From Pseudomonas viridiflava (GTDB lineage Bacteria; Pseudomonadota; Gammaproteobacteria; Pseudomonadales; Pseudomonadaceae): 64,000 nt of DNA. The notes beneath the pieces were generated by a model. That model saw only the letters and a list, made by a program, of their open reading frames with translations, was not told where the DNA came from and searched no databases. Made by a program: the position numbers and the translations under genes. The DNA is taken from positions 79,910-143,909 of the forward strand of contig NZ_UUIS01000067.1 in NCBI RefSeq assembly GCF_900589395.1, read 5' to 3'. Of the stretch, positions 1 to 8,952 are shown in pieces; positions within the stretch are counted from its first letter, which is position 1, and each line of letters starts with the position of its first letter.

Positions 1-122
1 AGGGTTATGTGTACTTCGCCATGGCGTTCTCGCTGGCGGTCGAGGCGATCAACATCAAGATGCGCACCGCCATGGCCCGCAAAAAGGCCGAAGCCAAAGA
101 GGCCGAGCTGGCCAACGCCTGA
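1..122 (+). CDS. TerC-family integral membrane protein, C-terminal end only
   Basis: The window opens inside a gene. The readable frame begins at base 3 and ends with TGA at 120-122. The 39 residues form a last membrane segment (VYFAMAFSLAVEAINI) followed by a charged Ala/Lys/Glu-rich tail. The pattern FAMAFSLAVEAINI followed by a basic stretch is typical of the C-terminus of TerC/YgdQ-type membrane proteins, which are linked to metal or tellurite homeostasis. Only the tail is visible, so the family call is an inference. Confidence 0.6.
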   Translation, partial: GYVYFAMAFSLAVEAINIKMRTAMARKKAEAKEAELANA

Positions 123-137
123 CCTGAGGGCGCACGT

Positions 138-227
138 GTAGAGGCGGCCGGGCGGCGATCCGCTTTGGCCGTGAAGGGGCCACCACCCGATCATGGGGGG
201 CGGGTTCCCGGCTGAAGCCGGTCCTGC
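138..227. repeat. Degenerate REP doublet (family A)
   Basis: The left arm reads like GCCGGGCGGCGATCCGCTTT and the right arm like TTCCCGGCTGAAGCCGGTCC. The same pair flanks a short loop at 3533-3601 and 38558-38641. This copy is diverged. It fills most of the gap between the TerC gene and the Na/Pi transporter; the rest of the gap shows nothing recognisable. Confidence 0.7.
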
Positions 228-395
228 GCGGATCACCGCACGGGCCGGCAAATGTTACAGAATTATTTCAATGACCTGCCGCCTGTGCGATGCTGGCGGC
301 ACGGCTCAAAGCCGACTAAAGCTTAGTCGAGCGTCCGTTATTCCTTTCGCTTCGCTCGTGACTCCAACACCGACCACCTCAGGGGGCCTTGGCTG

Positions 396-2057
396 ATGCT
401 GACCCTGCTCGATCTATTGTCTGCCGTGGCCCTGCTGATCTGGGGCACCCACATTGTGCGTACTGGCATCCTGCGGGTGTACGGCACGCCCCTGCGCCGT
501 GTCCTGGGCCAGAACATGTCACGCCGGCCGCTGGCCTTTGTCGCCGGCATCCTGGTCACTGCCGTGGTGCAGAGCAGCAATGCCACGGCCATGCTGGTGA
601 CCTCGTTCGTGGGCCAGGGCCTGATGACTCTGCCGCCGGCGCTGGCGATCATGCTCGGAGCCGACGTTGGCACCGCCTTGATGGCGCGGGTGCTGACCTT
701 CGACCTGTCGTGGTTGTCGCCGCTGCTGATCTTTCTGGGCGTGGTGTTCTTCCTGTCGCGCAAGCAGACCCGTGCCGGGCAACTGGGCCGGGTCGCCATC
801 GGCCTGGGCCTGATCATCCTGGCGCTGCAACTGATCGTCAGCGCCGCCGCCCCCATCACCCAGGCCAGTGGGGTCAAGGTGCTGTTCGCCTCGCTGACCG
901 GCGACTTCCTGCTTGATGCGCTGGTCGGTGCCCTGTTCGCCCTGATCTCCTACTCCAGCCTGGCGGCGGTGTTGCTCACCGCGACCCTGGCCGGGGCCGA
1001 CATCATCAGCCTGCATGTGGCCATCGGCCTGGTGGTGGGGGCCAACATTGGCAGCGGCCTGCTGGCCTTTCTCAGCACCAGCCTGCAGAACGTGCCGGGG
1101 CGCCAGGTGGCGCTGGGCAGCCTGCTGTTCAAGCTGCTGGGCCTGGTGCTGATCATGCCGGTGCTTGACCCGCTGGTGAACTGGCTCGACAACCTCGGGT
1201 TTCAGTCGCAGGAACTGGTGATCGGCTTTCATGTGCTCTACAACACGGCACGCTGCCTGCTCATGCTGCCCTTCGTCAATCCCATGGCCCGGCTGTGCGC
1301 CAGCCTGCTGCAACCACCGGCCGAAACCACCGGCCCCGCCCGGGCCCGGCACCTGGACCCGACGGCGCTCGACACCCCGAGCCTGGCGCTGGCCAATGCC
1401 GTGCGCGAAACCCTGCGCATGGGCGACCTGCTCGAAAGCATGCTGGCCTCGATGCAAGGCGTATTGCGCGGCACGCAAACCACCGTGAGCCTGGAAATGC
1501 GCCGCCTCAACGAGGACGTCGAGGCCCTGTACAGCGCCATCAAGCTGTACCTGGCGCAGATGCCGCGCGAAGAGCTGGGCGAGCAAGACAACCGGCGCTG
1601 GGCCGAGATCATCGAGCTGACCATCAACCTGGAAATGGCCAGCGGCCTGATCGAGCGCATGCTGCGCAAGATCCAGCAGCAGAAAACCGCCCAGCGGCGC
1701 TCGTTTTCCGAGGTCGGCCTGGAGGAGTTGTCGGACCTGCACACCCAGTTGCAGTCCAACCTGCGCCTGGGCCTGTCGGTCTTTCTCAGCGGCGACCCGC
1801 AGAGCGCGCGCCAGCTGCTGCGTGAAAAACGTCGCTTTCGCGCACTGGAGCGGCGCCTGGCGCATGCGCATGTCAACCGATTGCAACGCAAAGTGGTGCA
1901 GAGTCTGGAAACCAGTTCGCTGCACCTGGAAATCATGGCCGACATGAAACGCCTCAATTCGCTGTTCTGCAGCAGCGCCTATGCAGTGCTTGAAACAGTC
2001 GACACCGGGGCCCTGTCGAGCGAGAGCGAAGGCGGCGTGGTCGAGCAATCGATCTGA
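396..2057 (+). CDS. Na/Pi cotransporter family protein (NptA/PhoU-like)
   Basis: 553 residues. The N-terminal ~300 residues are strongly hydrophobic with two Na/Pi-cotransporter repeats; the first carries QSSNATA (about residues 59-65) and the second an SYSSLAAVLLT motif, the usual QSS-type substrate signatures. The C-terminal ~240 residues are helical and charged, like a cytoplasmic PhoU domain. Members of this family take up phosphate or organic anions across the inner membrane with sodium. The ATG at 396 follows a G-rich stretch. An M16 peptidase gene lies 59 bp downstream on the same strand and may be co-transcribed. The substrate is not determined by the sequence. Confidence 0.85.
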   Translation: MLTLLDLLSAVALLIWGTHIVRTGILRVYGTPLRRVLGQNMSRRPLAFVAGILVTAVVQSSNATAMLVTSFVGQGLMTLPPALAIMLGADVGTALMARVLTFDLSWLSPLLIFLGVVFFLSRKQTRAGQLGRVAIGLGLIILALQLIVSAAAPITQASGVKVLFASLTGDFLLDALVGALFALISYSSLAAVLLTATLAGADIISLHVAIGLVVGANIGSGLLAFLSTSLQNVPGRQVALGSLLFKLLGLVLIMPVLDPLVNWLDNLGFQSQELVIGFHVLYNTARCLLMLPFVNPMARLCASLLQPPAETTGPARARHLDPTALDTPSLALANAVRETLRMGDLLESMLASMQGVLRGTQTTVSLEMRRLNEDVEALYSAIKLYLAQMPREELGEQDNRRWAEIIELTINLEMASGLIERMLRKIQQQKTAQRRSFSEVGLEELSDLHTQLQSNLRLGLSVFLSGDPQSARQLLREKRRFRALERRLAHAHVNRLQRKVVQSLETSSLHLEIMADMKRLNSLFCSSAYAVLETVDTGALSSESEGGVVEQSI

Positions 2058-2116
2058 ACCGACCGGCGGCGGCGAAGTCTGTTGAATTCAACCGGCCCGC
2101 AAGGAAAAGCCGCTTT

Positions 2117-3511
2117 ATGCGTTGCCTGCTGTTCATCTGCCTGCTCCTCGGCGCGCTGCCAGCATCAGCCCTGGACCGTCTGCAAGCCCAGGGCTACCTG
2201 CTGCCCAACGGCTTGCAAGTGCTGCTCAAGCCCGGCTACGACAAGGGTCATGTGGCGATCCGGCTGGTGATCGGCGTCGGTTTCGACGACTTTCCGTGCG
2301 CCTCCAAGGAGCTGCCGCACCTGCTTGAGCACTTGATGTTCAGCGGCATCGACGACAGCGGCGAAGGCGGCCTGGAAGAGCGCATGCAGGCACTGGGTGG
2401 CGACTGGAACGCTTTCACCAGCAGCACCGACACCACCTTTGTGATCGAAGCGCCGGCGCGTAACCAGCGCAAGGTGCTCGACCTGCTGATGGAGGTGCTG
2501 ACCCGCACCGAACTGACCCAGGAGCGCCTGGACACGGTCAGGCGCATCGTCGCCCGTGAAGATGGCGGCCACACTTCGCGCCTGCAGAAACTGCTCGACC
2601 AGCGCGACCCCAGCCACAGCGCCAGCAACCAGCTGGCCACCGAAATGGGTCTCAAATGTGCGGCCCGTTCCGAAGTCGATGACATCCCGCTGCAGGCGCT
2701 GCAAGAAGCGCTGGCCACCTGGTACGCGGCCAACAACATGACCCTGATCGTGGTCGGTGACCTCGACAAGCTGCTGCCGGCCTACGTGCAGCGCGTGTAC
2801 GGGCGCCTGGCCGCGACCGAGCCGGTCGAGCGCCAGCCGCTGGCCAGTGCCGGACACCCGGCCGAGAAACGCCGCACCCTGGCGCGCGGCATGCTGGGCG
2901 AGAACGCCCGCCTGCACATGATCTTTCGCGAACCGCCACTGGCCGAACAGCACGACGAGACCTGGGAGTTGGTCAAGGCCAACCTGGAGTGGGCGTTGTA
3001 CAGCGAGCTGCGTCTGAAACGCGGGCTGTCGTATGGCCCGTCGGTGGAGCGCGAAGTGTTTGGCGATACCGGGCTGATGAGCCTGATCGTCGATGTTGAC
3101 CGCGGCGACCTGGACCAGGCCGAGCAGGCCATGACCGCGCTGCTGGTGCAATTGCGCCGCGACGGCCTGCAGGCCGAGAGCTTTGCACGGCTCAAGCAGG
3201 TCGCCATCGACCGCCAGGCCTGGGCCGTGCAAGGCAACAGTGCGCTGGCCGACTATTACTGGGGCGCGCTCAACGACTACGAAGACGGCCGCTTCAGCGA
3301 CCCCGCCAAGCGCATCAGGGCCGTGAGCCTGGAAAGCACCAACCAGGCCCTGCGCCAGTTGCTGGAGCAGCCTGGCTACGTGCGCATTCAACAACCACGA
3401 TTCAGCTATGACAGCCTGTACTGGCTGGCGGTGGGCGTTCTGTGGCTGGTGGTCCTGCTGCTGGCGGGCGGGTGGTGGTATCGATATGGCAGAAAGCCCA
3501 AGTCGCGATAG
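2117..3511 (+). CDS. M16-family zinc metallopeptidase, membrane anchored
   Basis: 464 residues, about the size of a single processing-protease/PqqL-type subunit. An N-terminal signal sequence (residues 1-19) is followed by the inverted zinc motif HLLEH (H68, E71, H72) and a glutamate 76 residues further on (E148), matching the HxxEH-x75-E signature. The motif is intact, so catalysis is plausible. The second M16 domain occupies roughly residues 190-420. A hydrophobic segment near 438-457 followed by RYGRKPKSR would anchor the protein with its peptidase domain in the periplasm. The C-terminal anchor is unusual for M16 enzymes. The substrate is unknown. Confidence 0.85.
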   Translation: MRCLLFICLLLGALPASALDRLQAQGYLLPNGLQVLLKPGYDKGHVAIRLVIGVGFDDFPCASKELPHLLEHLMFSGIDDSGEGGLEERMQALGGDWNAFTSSTDTTFVIEAPARNQRKVLDLLMEVLTRTELTQERLDTVRRIVAREDGGHTSRLQKLLDQRDPSHSASNQLATEMGLKCAARSEVDDIPLQALQEALATWYAANNMTLIVVGDLDKLLPAYVQRVYGRLAATEPVERQPLASAGHPAEKRRTLARGMLGENARLHMIFREPPLAEQHDETWELVKANLEWALYSELRLKRGLSYGPSVEREVFGDTGLMSLIVDVDRGDLDQAEQAMTALLVQLRRDGLQAESFARLKQVAIDRQAWAVQGNSALADYYWGALNDYEDGRFSDPAKRIRAVSLESTNQALRQLLEQPGYVRIQQPRFSYDSLYWLAVGVLWLVVLLLAGGWWYRYGRKPKSR

Positions 3512-3532
3512 GCTATAGCCAGGTGCCATGCT

Positions 3533-3601
3533 GTAGGAGCGGTTTTAGCCGCGATCCGCTTCAGTCGCGAAGGCACCATTCCCGGCTGAAGCCGGTCCTA
3601 C
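3533..3601. repeat. REP doublet, family A
   Basis: GTAGGAGCGGTTTTAGCCGC opens the element and TTCCCGGCTGAAGCCGGTCC closes it. The outer ends GTAGGA and TCCTAC are complementary, so the element can fold as a long hairpin. It sits between the M16 peptidase gene and the DUF5924 gene. Confidence 0.8.
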
Positions 3602-3652
3602 AGATAACTGCCGCGCCACGATTCCATGCCGCCCCTAATGAAGTGAAACCAA

Positions 3653-4846
3653 ATGCCCAACTGGAATTCCATGCTCAACCGTGTGCTGGGCCTGATGCAG
3701 CGTTATCCGGGGATCATCGCGCTGGGCGGCTTCATTTCCGGGGTCGGCAGCTTCATCCTGGTCGATCGCCAGGCCGGGCTGGCCAACTGGATCGCCGTGG
3801 TCATGCTGCTCAGCTGGGTCTGGCTGATGGTCGAAAACAGCGTGGTCAGCCTGTTTCGCAAGACCTTCGGCAAAGAAGTACCGCAGGGTCTGCTGCGCTA
3901 CGGCACGCAGATGATCCACCAGGAAAGCCTGTTCTTCGTCTTGCCGTTCTTTTTCGTCACCACCACCTGGAACAGCGGCCAGGCCGCGTTCACCGCGCTG
4001 CTGGGCGCCGCCGGGCTGATCTCGATCATCGACCCGTTGTATTACCGCTGGCTGGCGCCACGGCGCTGGCTGTTCATGGCGCTGCACACCCTGACCCTGT
4101 TCGCCGCCCTGCTGACCGCGCTGCCGATCATCCTGCACCTGACCACCACCCAGAGCTACAAGCTGGCGCTGGGCATCGCCATGCTGCTGTCGTTTCCCAG
4201 CCTGGCCTCAAGCTTTCCGATCAACACCTGGCGCCGTGGCGTGGCGCTGGTGCTGATCACCCTGGCCGCCGGCAGCGCCGGCTGGATGCTGCGTTCCTGG
4301 GTGCCGCCGGCCACCTTGTGGCTGACCGAGGTGGCGGTCAGCACCACGTTCGACAACAAGACCCGCACCCCTGGCGACACCATTCGCCAGATCAGTGCCA
4401 GCCAGTTGCGCCGCGAAGGGCTTTACGCCTACACCTCGATCAACGCGCCACGCGGGCTTGAGGAGCGCATCTACCATGTCTGGCGGCGTGACGGCGAAGA
4501 GGTCGACCGCATTGCCCTGGACATTCATGGCGGGCGCAAGGAGGGCTACCGGGCCTGGACGCACAAGCGCAATTTCCCGCCCGAGGTGGCCGGCCGCTGG
4601 CAGGTACGGGTGCTGACCGAAGACGGGCAGATGATCGGCGTGCTGCGCTTTGAAGTCACCGACAGCGACCAGCCGGCGGTGACCCGGCCGGACGGGCGCA
4701 TCATCAAGCTCAAGCCGGGTGGCGACGGGTCTGCAGGCGAGGCACCGACCGAGCCTGGGTCCGAGCCCGAACCGCAGGAGAAACCGCAGCAGGCTGATCC
4801 TGCACCAGCACCTGAATCGCAATCGGCGCCCGCTCAGGCGCCCTGA
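3653..4846 (+). CDS. DUF5924/DUF2914-type membrane protein
   Basis: 397 residues. Residues ~15-230 contain about seven hydrophobic segments. Residues ~240-345 form a soluble domain whose spacing (IYHVWRRDGEEVDRI, then RWQVRVLTEDGQMIGVLRFE) matches the DUF2914 pattern, a beta-rich module often placed behind a membrane region. The last ~50 residues are a Pro/Glu/Ala-rich tail. The family has no established function. The gene converges on the SpmAB-like gene with a 6-bp gap. The start at 3653 was chosen as the first ATG in frame; an ATG at 3671 is an alternative. Confidence 0.75.
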   Translation: MPNWNSMLNRVLGLMQRYPGIIALGGFISGVGSFILVDRQAGLANWIAVVMLLSWVWLMVENSVVSLFRKTFGKEVPQGLLRYGTQMIHQESLFFVLPFFFVTTTWNSGQAAFTALLGAAGLISIIDPLYYRWLAPRRWLFMALHTLTLFAALLTALPIILHLTTTQSYKLALGIAMLLSFPSLASSFPINTWRRGVALVLITLAAGSAGWMLRSWVPPATLWLTEVAVSTTFDNKTRTPGDTIRQISASQLRREGLYAYTSINAPRGLEERIYHVWRRDGEEVDRIALDIHGGRKEGYRAWTHKRNFPPEVAGRWQVRVLTEDGQMIGVLRFEVTDSDQPAVTRPDGRIIKLKPGGDGSAGEAPTEPGSEPEPQEKPQQADPAPAPESQSAPAQAP

Positions 4847-4852
4847 GGGTCC

Positions 4853-6094
4853 TCAACCGGCCGTGGCGCCGAAGAACCAGTAGCAGACGAAGATGGCCGC
4901 CACCACACCGGCAAACTCGGCCAGCAGGGCACAGCCCACGGCATGGCGCGCCCGCTGGATGCCCACGGCGCCGAAATACACCGCCAGCACATAGAAGGTG
5001 GTTTCAGTGCTGCCCTGGATGGTCGCCGCCACCAGCGCGGCAAAGCTGTCGACCCCCTGGACCTGCATGGTTTCGATCAGCAGCGCGCGCGCCGCACTGC
5101 CGGAGAACGGCTTGACCAGCGCGGTGGGCAGCGCCTCGACGAAGCGGGTGTCCCAGCCCAGCCACTCGACCACATGCCGAATGCCTTCCAGGCCGAAATC
5201 CAGCGCGCCCGATGCACGTAACACACCGACCGCACAAAGCATGGCGACCAGGTAGGGCAGCAGGTTTTTGGCCACGTCGAAGCCCTCCTTGGCGCCCTCG
5301 ACGAACGACTCGTAGACCTTGACCTTGCGCAACGCGCCGACCAGCAGGAACAGCATGATCAGGCCGAACAGCGTGAGGTTGCCCAGGATCGACGACAGGC
5401 CGGCCAGAGCCGTGGCCGACAGGGTGCCCAGAAACGCCATGAAGCCGCCCAGCAGCAGTGCGCCGGGCACCAGGTAGGCGAGCACTACCGGGTCCCACAG
5501 GCGCAGGCGCTGCATGATGGCCACCGACAGCAGGCCCACCAGGGTCGAGGCGCTGGTGGCCAGCAGGATGGGCAGGAACACCAGGGTCGGATCGGCAGCG
5601 CCTTGCTGGGCGCGGTACATGAAGATGGTGACCGGCAGCAGGGTCAGCGAGGAGGCATTGAGCACCAGAAACAGAATCTGCGCGTTGCTGGCGATGGTCT
5701 TGCTCGGGTTGAGTTCCTGCAGGGCCTTCATGGCCTTGAGGCCGATGGGGGTGGCGGCGTTGTCCAGGCCCAGGCCGTTGGCGGCGAAGTTGAGGGTGAT
5801 CAGCCCCAGCGCCGGGTGCCCGGCCGGCACCTCGGGCATCAGGCGGCGAAACAGCGGGCTGAGGACCTTGCCCAGCCAGTCGACAATCCCGGCCTGCTCG
5901 GCGATGCGCAAGAAGCCCAGCCACAGGGTCAGGGTGCCGAACAGCAGGACCATGACCTCGACCGACAGCTTGGCCATGCCGAAGATGCTCTCGACCATCG
6001 CGGCAAACACGCCCGCATTGCCGCCGACCAGCCACTGCACCATCGCGGCGACCATCGCCACGACGAAAAAACCAAGCCACAGGCCATTGAGCAT
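4853..6094 (-). CDS. SpmA/SpmB-like nucleoside-recognition (Gate) domain membrane protein
   Basis: 413 residues from the ATG at 6094 (MLNGLWLGFF). An upstream in-frame start would add five residues. The protein is hydrophobic throughout and carries two related halves: an SpmA-like half (LNFAANGLGLDNAATPIGLKAM) and an SpmB-like half (KPFSGSAARALLIE and QGSTETTFYVLAVYFGAVG). In Bacillus the two are separate spore-maturation proteins; in proteobacteria they are commonly fused. The role outside spore formers is not known, although nucleoside or peptidoglycan-related transport has been suggested for the domain. Confidence 0.85.
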   Translation of the reverse strand: MLNGLWLGFFVVAMVAAMVQWLVGGNAGVFAAMVESIFGMAKLSVEVMVLLFGTLTLWLGFLRIAEQAGIVDWLGKVLSPLFRRLMPEVPAGHPALGLITLNFAANGLGLDNAATPIGLKAMKALQELNPSKTIASNAQILFLVLNASSLTLLPVTIFMYRAQQGAADPTLVFLPILLATSASTLVGLLSVAIMQRLRLWDPVVLAYLVPGALLLGGFMAFLGTLSATALAGLSSILGNLTLFGLIMLFLLVGALRKVKVYESFVEGAKEGFDVAKNLLPYLVAMLCAVGVLRASGALDFGLEGIRHVVEWLGWDTRFVEALPTALVKPFSGSAARALLIETMQVQGVDSFAALVAATIQGSTETTFYVLAVYFGAVGIQRARHAVGCALLAEFAGVVAAIFVCYWFFGATAG

Positions 6095-6179
6095 CACACA
6101 CCCCCGCAAAGTAGGCGGCGATGATAACGGTCAGGGCGCAGGGAGGGAAATGACAGGACGGCTGTGCCGGTCCTGCGGA

Positions 6180-6273
6180 CCTTTCGCGACCGTTGGTCGC
6201 TCCTGCGGATGTGCCAGGCCCTGAATGGGGATCGACACAGAAACCGTAGGAGCGACCATCGGTCGCGAAGGCC
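6180..6273. repeat. REP doublet, family C
   Basis: TTCGCGACCGTTGGTCGCTC on the left is answered by GAGCGACCATCGGTCGCGAA on the right, about 35 bp away. The two arms form a near-perfect long inverted repeat, and each arm is itself a small hairpin (GCGACCNNNGGTCGC). It lies between gltP and the SpmAB-like gene. Single copies of this arm recur at 41788, 41909 and 44360. Confidence 0.85.
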
Positions 6274-6294
6274 GATTGCCAGACGCAGAAGCGA

Positions 6295-7623
6295 TCAGTC
6301 GGCCGGCACGGCCACCGGCTGAGGGTCCTGGCTGCGCCAGTGCGGCAGCGAGTTCCAGTAGCGCTCGCCCTTGGCGTCGTCGTACAGGCCTTCCCAGCGC
6401 GAGATGACCAGCACGGCCAGGGCGTTGCCGATCACGTTCAGGGCGGTGCGCGCCATGTCCATGATGCGGTCGACACCCGCGATGAAGGCCAGGCCTTCGA
6501 GCGGGATGCCCACGCTGCCCAGGGTGGCCAGCAGCACCACGAAGGACACACCCGGCACGCCGGCGATGCCCTTGGAGGTGACCATCAGGGTCAGCACCAG
6601 CATCAGTTGCTGGCCCAGCGACAGGTCGATGCCATAGAGCTGGGCAATGAAGATCGCCGCGATGCTCTGGTACAGCGTCGAGCCGTCGAGGTTGAACGAA
6701 TAACCGGTTGGCACCACGAAGCTGCAGATGGCCTTGGGCGCGCCATAGGCTTCCATCTTGCTGATGATGCGCGGCAGCGCGGTTTCGGAGCTGGCGGTGG
6801 AGTAGGCCAGGATCAGCTCATCCTTGAAGATGCGCATCAGCCTGATCACCGAAAAACCGAACAGGCGGGCGATCAGGCCCAGCACCACCAGGGCGAAGAA
6901 GGCAATCGCCACATAGACCAGGATCACCAGCTTGGCCAGCGGCAGCAGCGAAGCAAAGCCGAAGTTGGCCACGGTGACGGCGATCAGTGCGAACACACCG
7001 ATCGGCGCGTAGGCCATGATCATGTGGGTGACCTTGAACATGGTCTCCGACACGCCCTGGAACATCTTTACCAGCGGGTCACGCACTTCGGCCTGCAAGC
7101 TGGCCAGGCCCATGCCGAACATCACCGAAAAGAAGATGATCGGCAACATGTCGCCACGGGCCACGGCGGCAAAGATGTTCGACGGGATCAGGTTGAGGAT
7201 CGTGGCGATAAAGGCATGGTCATGCTGCACTTCGGCCGTGGTCGCCATGTACTTGGAGATGTCCGACGTGCCCAAGGTGCTCATGTCGATGCCCGCGCCC
7301 GGCTGGAACAGATTGCCCAGCACCAGGCCGACGACAATGGCGATGGTGGTCACGACCTCGAAATAGAGGATGGTCTTCAGCCCGATGCTGCCCAGCTTCT
7401 TGGCATCGCCGACGCCGGCGATGCCGACGATCAGCGAGGCGACCACGATCGGCACCACGATCATCTTGATCAGGCGAATGAAAATATCACCTGCCGGTTG
7501 CAGGATATTGCTGATCCACCAGGCCTTCTCGGCACTGAAGTGGTTGAGCAGGGCGCCCAGGGCGATGCCCAGCACCAGACCGATCAGAATCTGCCAGGCC
7601 AGACTCAGTTTTGCCTTCTTCAT
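6295..7623 (-). CDS. gltP: Glutamate/aspartate:proton symporter
   Basis: 442 residues with the layout of the dicarboxylate/amino acid:cation symporter family. The serine-rich reentrant motif appears as AYSTASSETALP, the substrate-binding region as SFNLDGSTLYQSIAAIFIAQ, and the second reentrant loop as SKGIAGVPGVSFVVLL. The N-terminus MKKAKLSLAWQILIGLVLGI is typical of GltP. It imports glutamate and aspartate (possibly other C4 dicarboxylates) with protons across the inner membrane. It is transcribed alone, with a 658-bp gap upstream. Confidence 0.88.
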   Translation of the reverse strand: MKKAKLSLAWQILIGLVLGIALGALLNHFSAEKAWWISNILQPAGDIFIRLIKMIVVPIVVASLIVGIAGVGDAKKLGSIGLKTILYFEVVTTIAIVVGLVLGNLFQPGAGIDMSTLGTSDISKYMATTAEVQHDHAFIATILNLIPSNIFAAVARGDMLPIIFFSVMFGMGLASLQAEVRDPLVKMFQGVSETMFKVTHMIMAYAPIGVFALIAVTVANFGFASLLPLAKLVILVYVAIAFFALVVLGLIARLFGFSVIRLMRIFKDELILAYSTASSETALPRIISKMEAYGAPKAICSFVVPTGYSFNLDGSTLYQSIAAIFIAQLYGIDLSLGQQLMLVLTLMVTSKGIAGVPGVSFVVLLATLGSVGIPLEGLAFIAGVDRIMDMARTALNVIGNALAVLVISRWEGLYDDAKGERYWNSLPHWRSQDPQPVAVPAD

Positions 7624-8281
7624 GTCGTTACCTATATGCGAAGTGCCTGGACCGCCTGGGCACCATGGCGTCGCCCTGCCTTATTCCGCAGCAGGTTCAA
7701 GTCATGGAAATAAAGCCCCGGACAGCCCACAGGAAGTCACCGCAAACGAGCATCCGAGCTCAATGGCAGGCGAAAAAAGGCGCAACTATTCCGGCGACGG
7801 CAAAGCACGTCTAATGCCATATCGGCCTGAGTCATGCCGAATCGGCATAGAAAAACCGACGAGCAGTCATTGGCGAAGGTTGGAAATGATGCCGTGATCC
7901 GGCGCAGACATGGCTAGAACGTCGCCTGCGGGATGACAAGAGGTGGCGGGTTGGGCTGACACAACTTTAGCGGGCGTAGCGAAAATTCCTACGCCGTTTA
8001 CTGGATATACGGTCGTAAAAAGCAGAACCTGATCACACACGCGCATTAAAAAGCGCCATGCGCGTCGAGGTTGCAAGGAACCTTGTTCGACGAGAATGGC
8101 GCTTCACCTGACCCGGCCCTTCACGGAGGTACTCCCTGTACCCCTAGGTCACACCGATCATGCTGCAATCAATGCGTCCCGGCCCCCTGGTCATGTGCGT
8201 ACCCTCCTCGGGCCGCACAGCGTTGATAAAGAAACGATTGGACAGGCGTCGTTCTTTACCTGTTAAACCTTCAACGGCCTG
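7624..8281. other. 658-bp gap between gltP and the Ivy-like gene
   Basis: No convincing gene was found; short open frames here lack family features. The gltP promoter should lie in the first ~200 bp. The main structure is the long hairpin at 8051-8104, listed separately. A smaller inverted repeat, GGTAC-TCCCT-GTACC, lies near 8127-8141. Base composition around 7950-8060 is less GC-rich than in the genes. Confidence 0.6.
8051..8104. repeat. Long interrupted hairpin in the gltP-ivy gap
   Basis: Three nested pairs of arms align: AAGCGCCAT (8051-8059) with ATGGCGCTT (8096-8104), CGTCG (8063-8067) with CGACG (8088-8092), and AGGTT (8068-8072) with AACCT (8079-8083), around a GCAAGG loop. That gives 19 paired bases in 54 nt with two small internal loops. 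No T-run follows on either strand, so it does not look like a standard terminator. Confidence 0.7.
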
Positions 8282-8749
8282 TCAGTACCAGTTCGGGTCC
8301 TTTTTAAGCTGCTCTTGAAGCAGCTTTTGCATGCCCTCGTCGGGCTTGCCCAGGAACCGATAGTCCGCGTGCCTTGTGGGCGATTTGTCGGAGGGCAGTC
8401 CTGCAGGGACTTCGACCAACATCGCGTACATGTCGTCCTTGTCATCCATGCCGGCCGCCACGATCAGACGCTTGCTGCGGCAGGTCTCGGCGGTCTCGCA
8501 CAGCGGTCCCACCAGATACCTGTCGCCGTCCTCGGTGGTGGCCGTCATTTGTTCTGAGGTTCCCGACAGGTTCATGACCCAGTCGGGCAACCGCTCTTCC
8601 TTTTGCACCAGCGACGTCCATGCCTGGCGGTATTCAGGGGAGCTTTGCAGCAATTCACTGGCCCGTGTCTGTCCGTCATTGGCGGCCAGAGCCGCGGCAC
8701 TGCCGCCCATCAACAGGGCGGCTGCCAATGCAGGAATGGCGGTGCGCAC
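8282..8749 (-). CDS. Inhibitor of vertebrate lysozyme (Ivy) family protein
   Basis: 155 residues starting with GTG at 8749, one base after the upstream gene's stop codon. A signal peptide (residues 1-23, ending ALAA) directs it to the periplasm. The mature part keeps the Ivy pattern: YRQAWTSLV, LPDWV, GTSEQ, a glycine-rich strand DGDRYLVGPLC, a paired-cysteine loop, then YAMLVEVP. Ivy proteins bind and block c-type lysozymes. The inhibitory loop of E. coli Ivy is CKPHDC with a histidine that enters the lysozyme active site; here the loop is CETAETC with no histidine, so the target may differ. The gene closes a three-gene run with the DUF1328 gene and a small membrane protein. Confidence 0.8.
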   Translation of the reverse strand: MRTAIPALAAALLMGGSAAALAANDGQTRASELLQSSPEYRQAWTSLVQKEERLPDWVMNLSGTSEQMTATTEDGDRYLVGPLCETAETCRSKRLIVAAGMDDKDDMYAMLVEVPAGLPSDKSPTRHADYRFLGKPDEGMQKLLQEQLKKDPNWY

Positions 8750-8750
8750 C

Positions 8751-8915
8751 TTAGCCTCGACCGCGACGACCGAAGAAGAACGACACGACGAACATCACCA
8801 GGAATACGACGAACAGAATCTTCGCGATACCAGTAGCCGTGCCTGCGATACCACCGAAGCCCAGTACAGCCGCAACGATGGCGATGATCAGAAACGTGAT
8901 AGCCCAACTCAACAT
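8751..8915 (-). CDS. DUF1328 small membrane protein (YtjA-like)
   Basis: 54 residues starting at the ATG at 8915, preceded by AAGGAG seven bases upstream. [10 protein letters not shown] opens two hydrophobic segments separated by [13 protein letters not shown], and the protein ends FFFGRRGRG. This is the standard DUF1328/YtjA layout: two membrane helices with a glycine-rich turn and a basic tail. The function is unknown, but members are often stress-induced. The longer open frame upstream of this ATG lacks family similarity, so the short start was chosen. Confidence 0.9.
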
Positions 8916-8952
8916 GGTGATACTCCTTGACTGCTTGGTGAATTCGATCAGG

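Noticed and set aside
519..2048. 509-codon open frame opposite the Na/Pi transporter
   Set aside because: Gln/His/Ala-rich antisense shadow without recognisable domains or signal sequence.
7867..8076. 69-codon frame in the gltP-ivy gap
   Set aside because: No family similarity and no good ribosome-binding site; overlaps the long hairpin.
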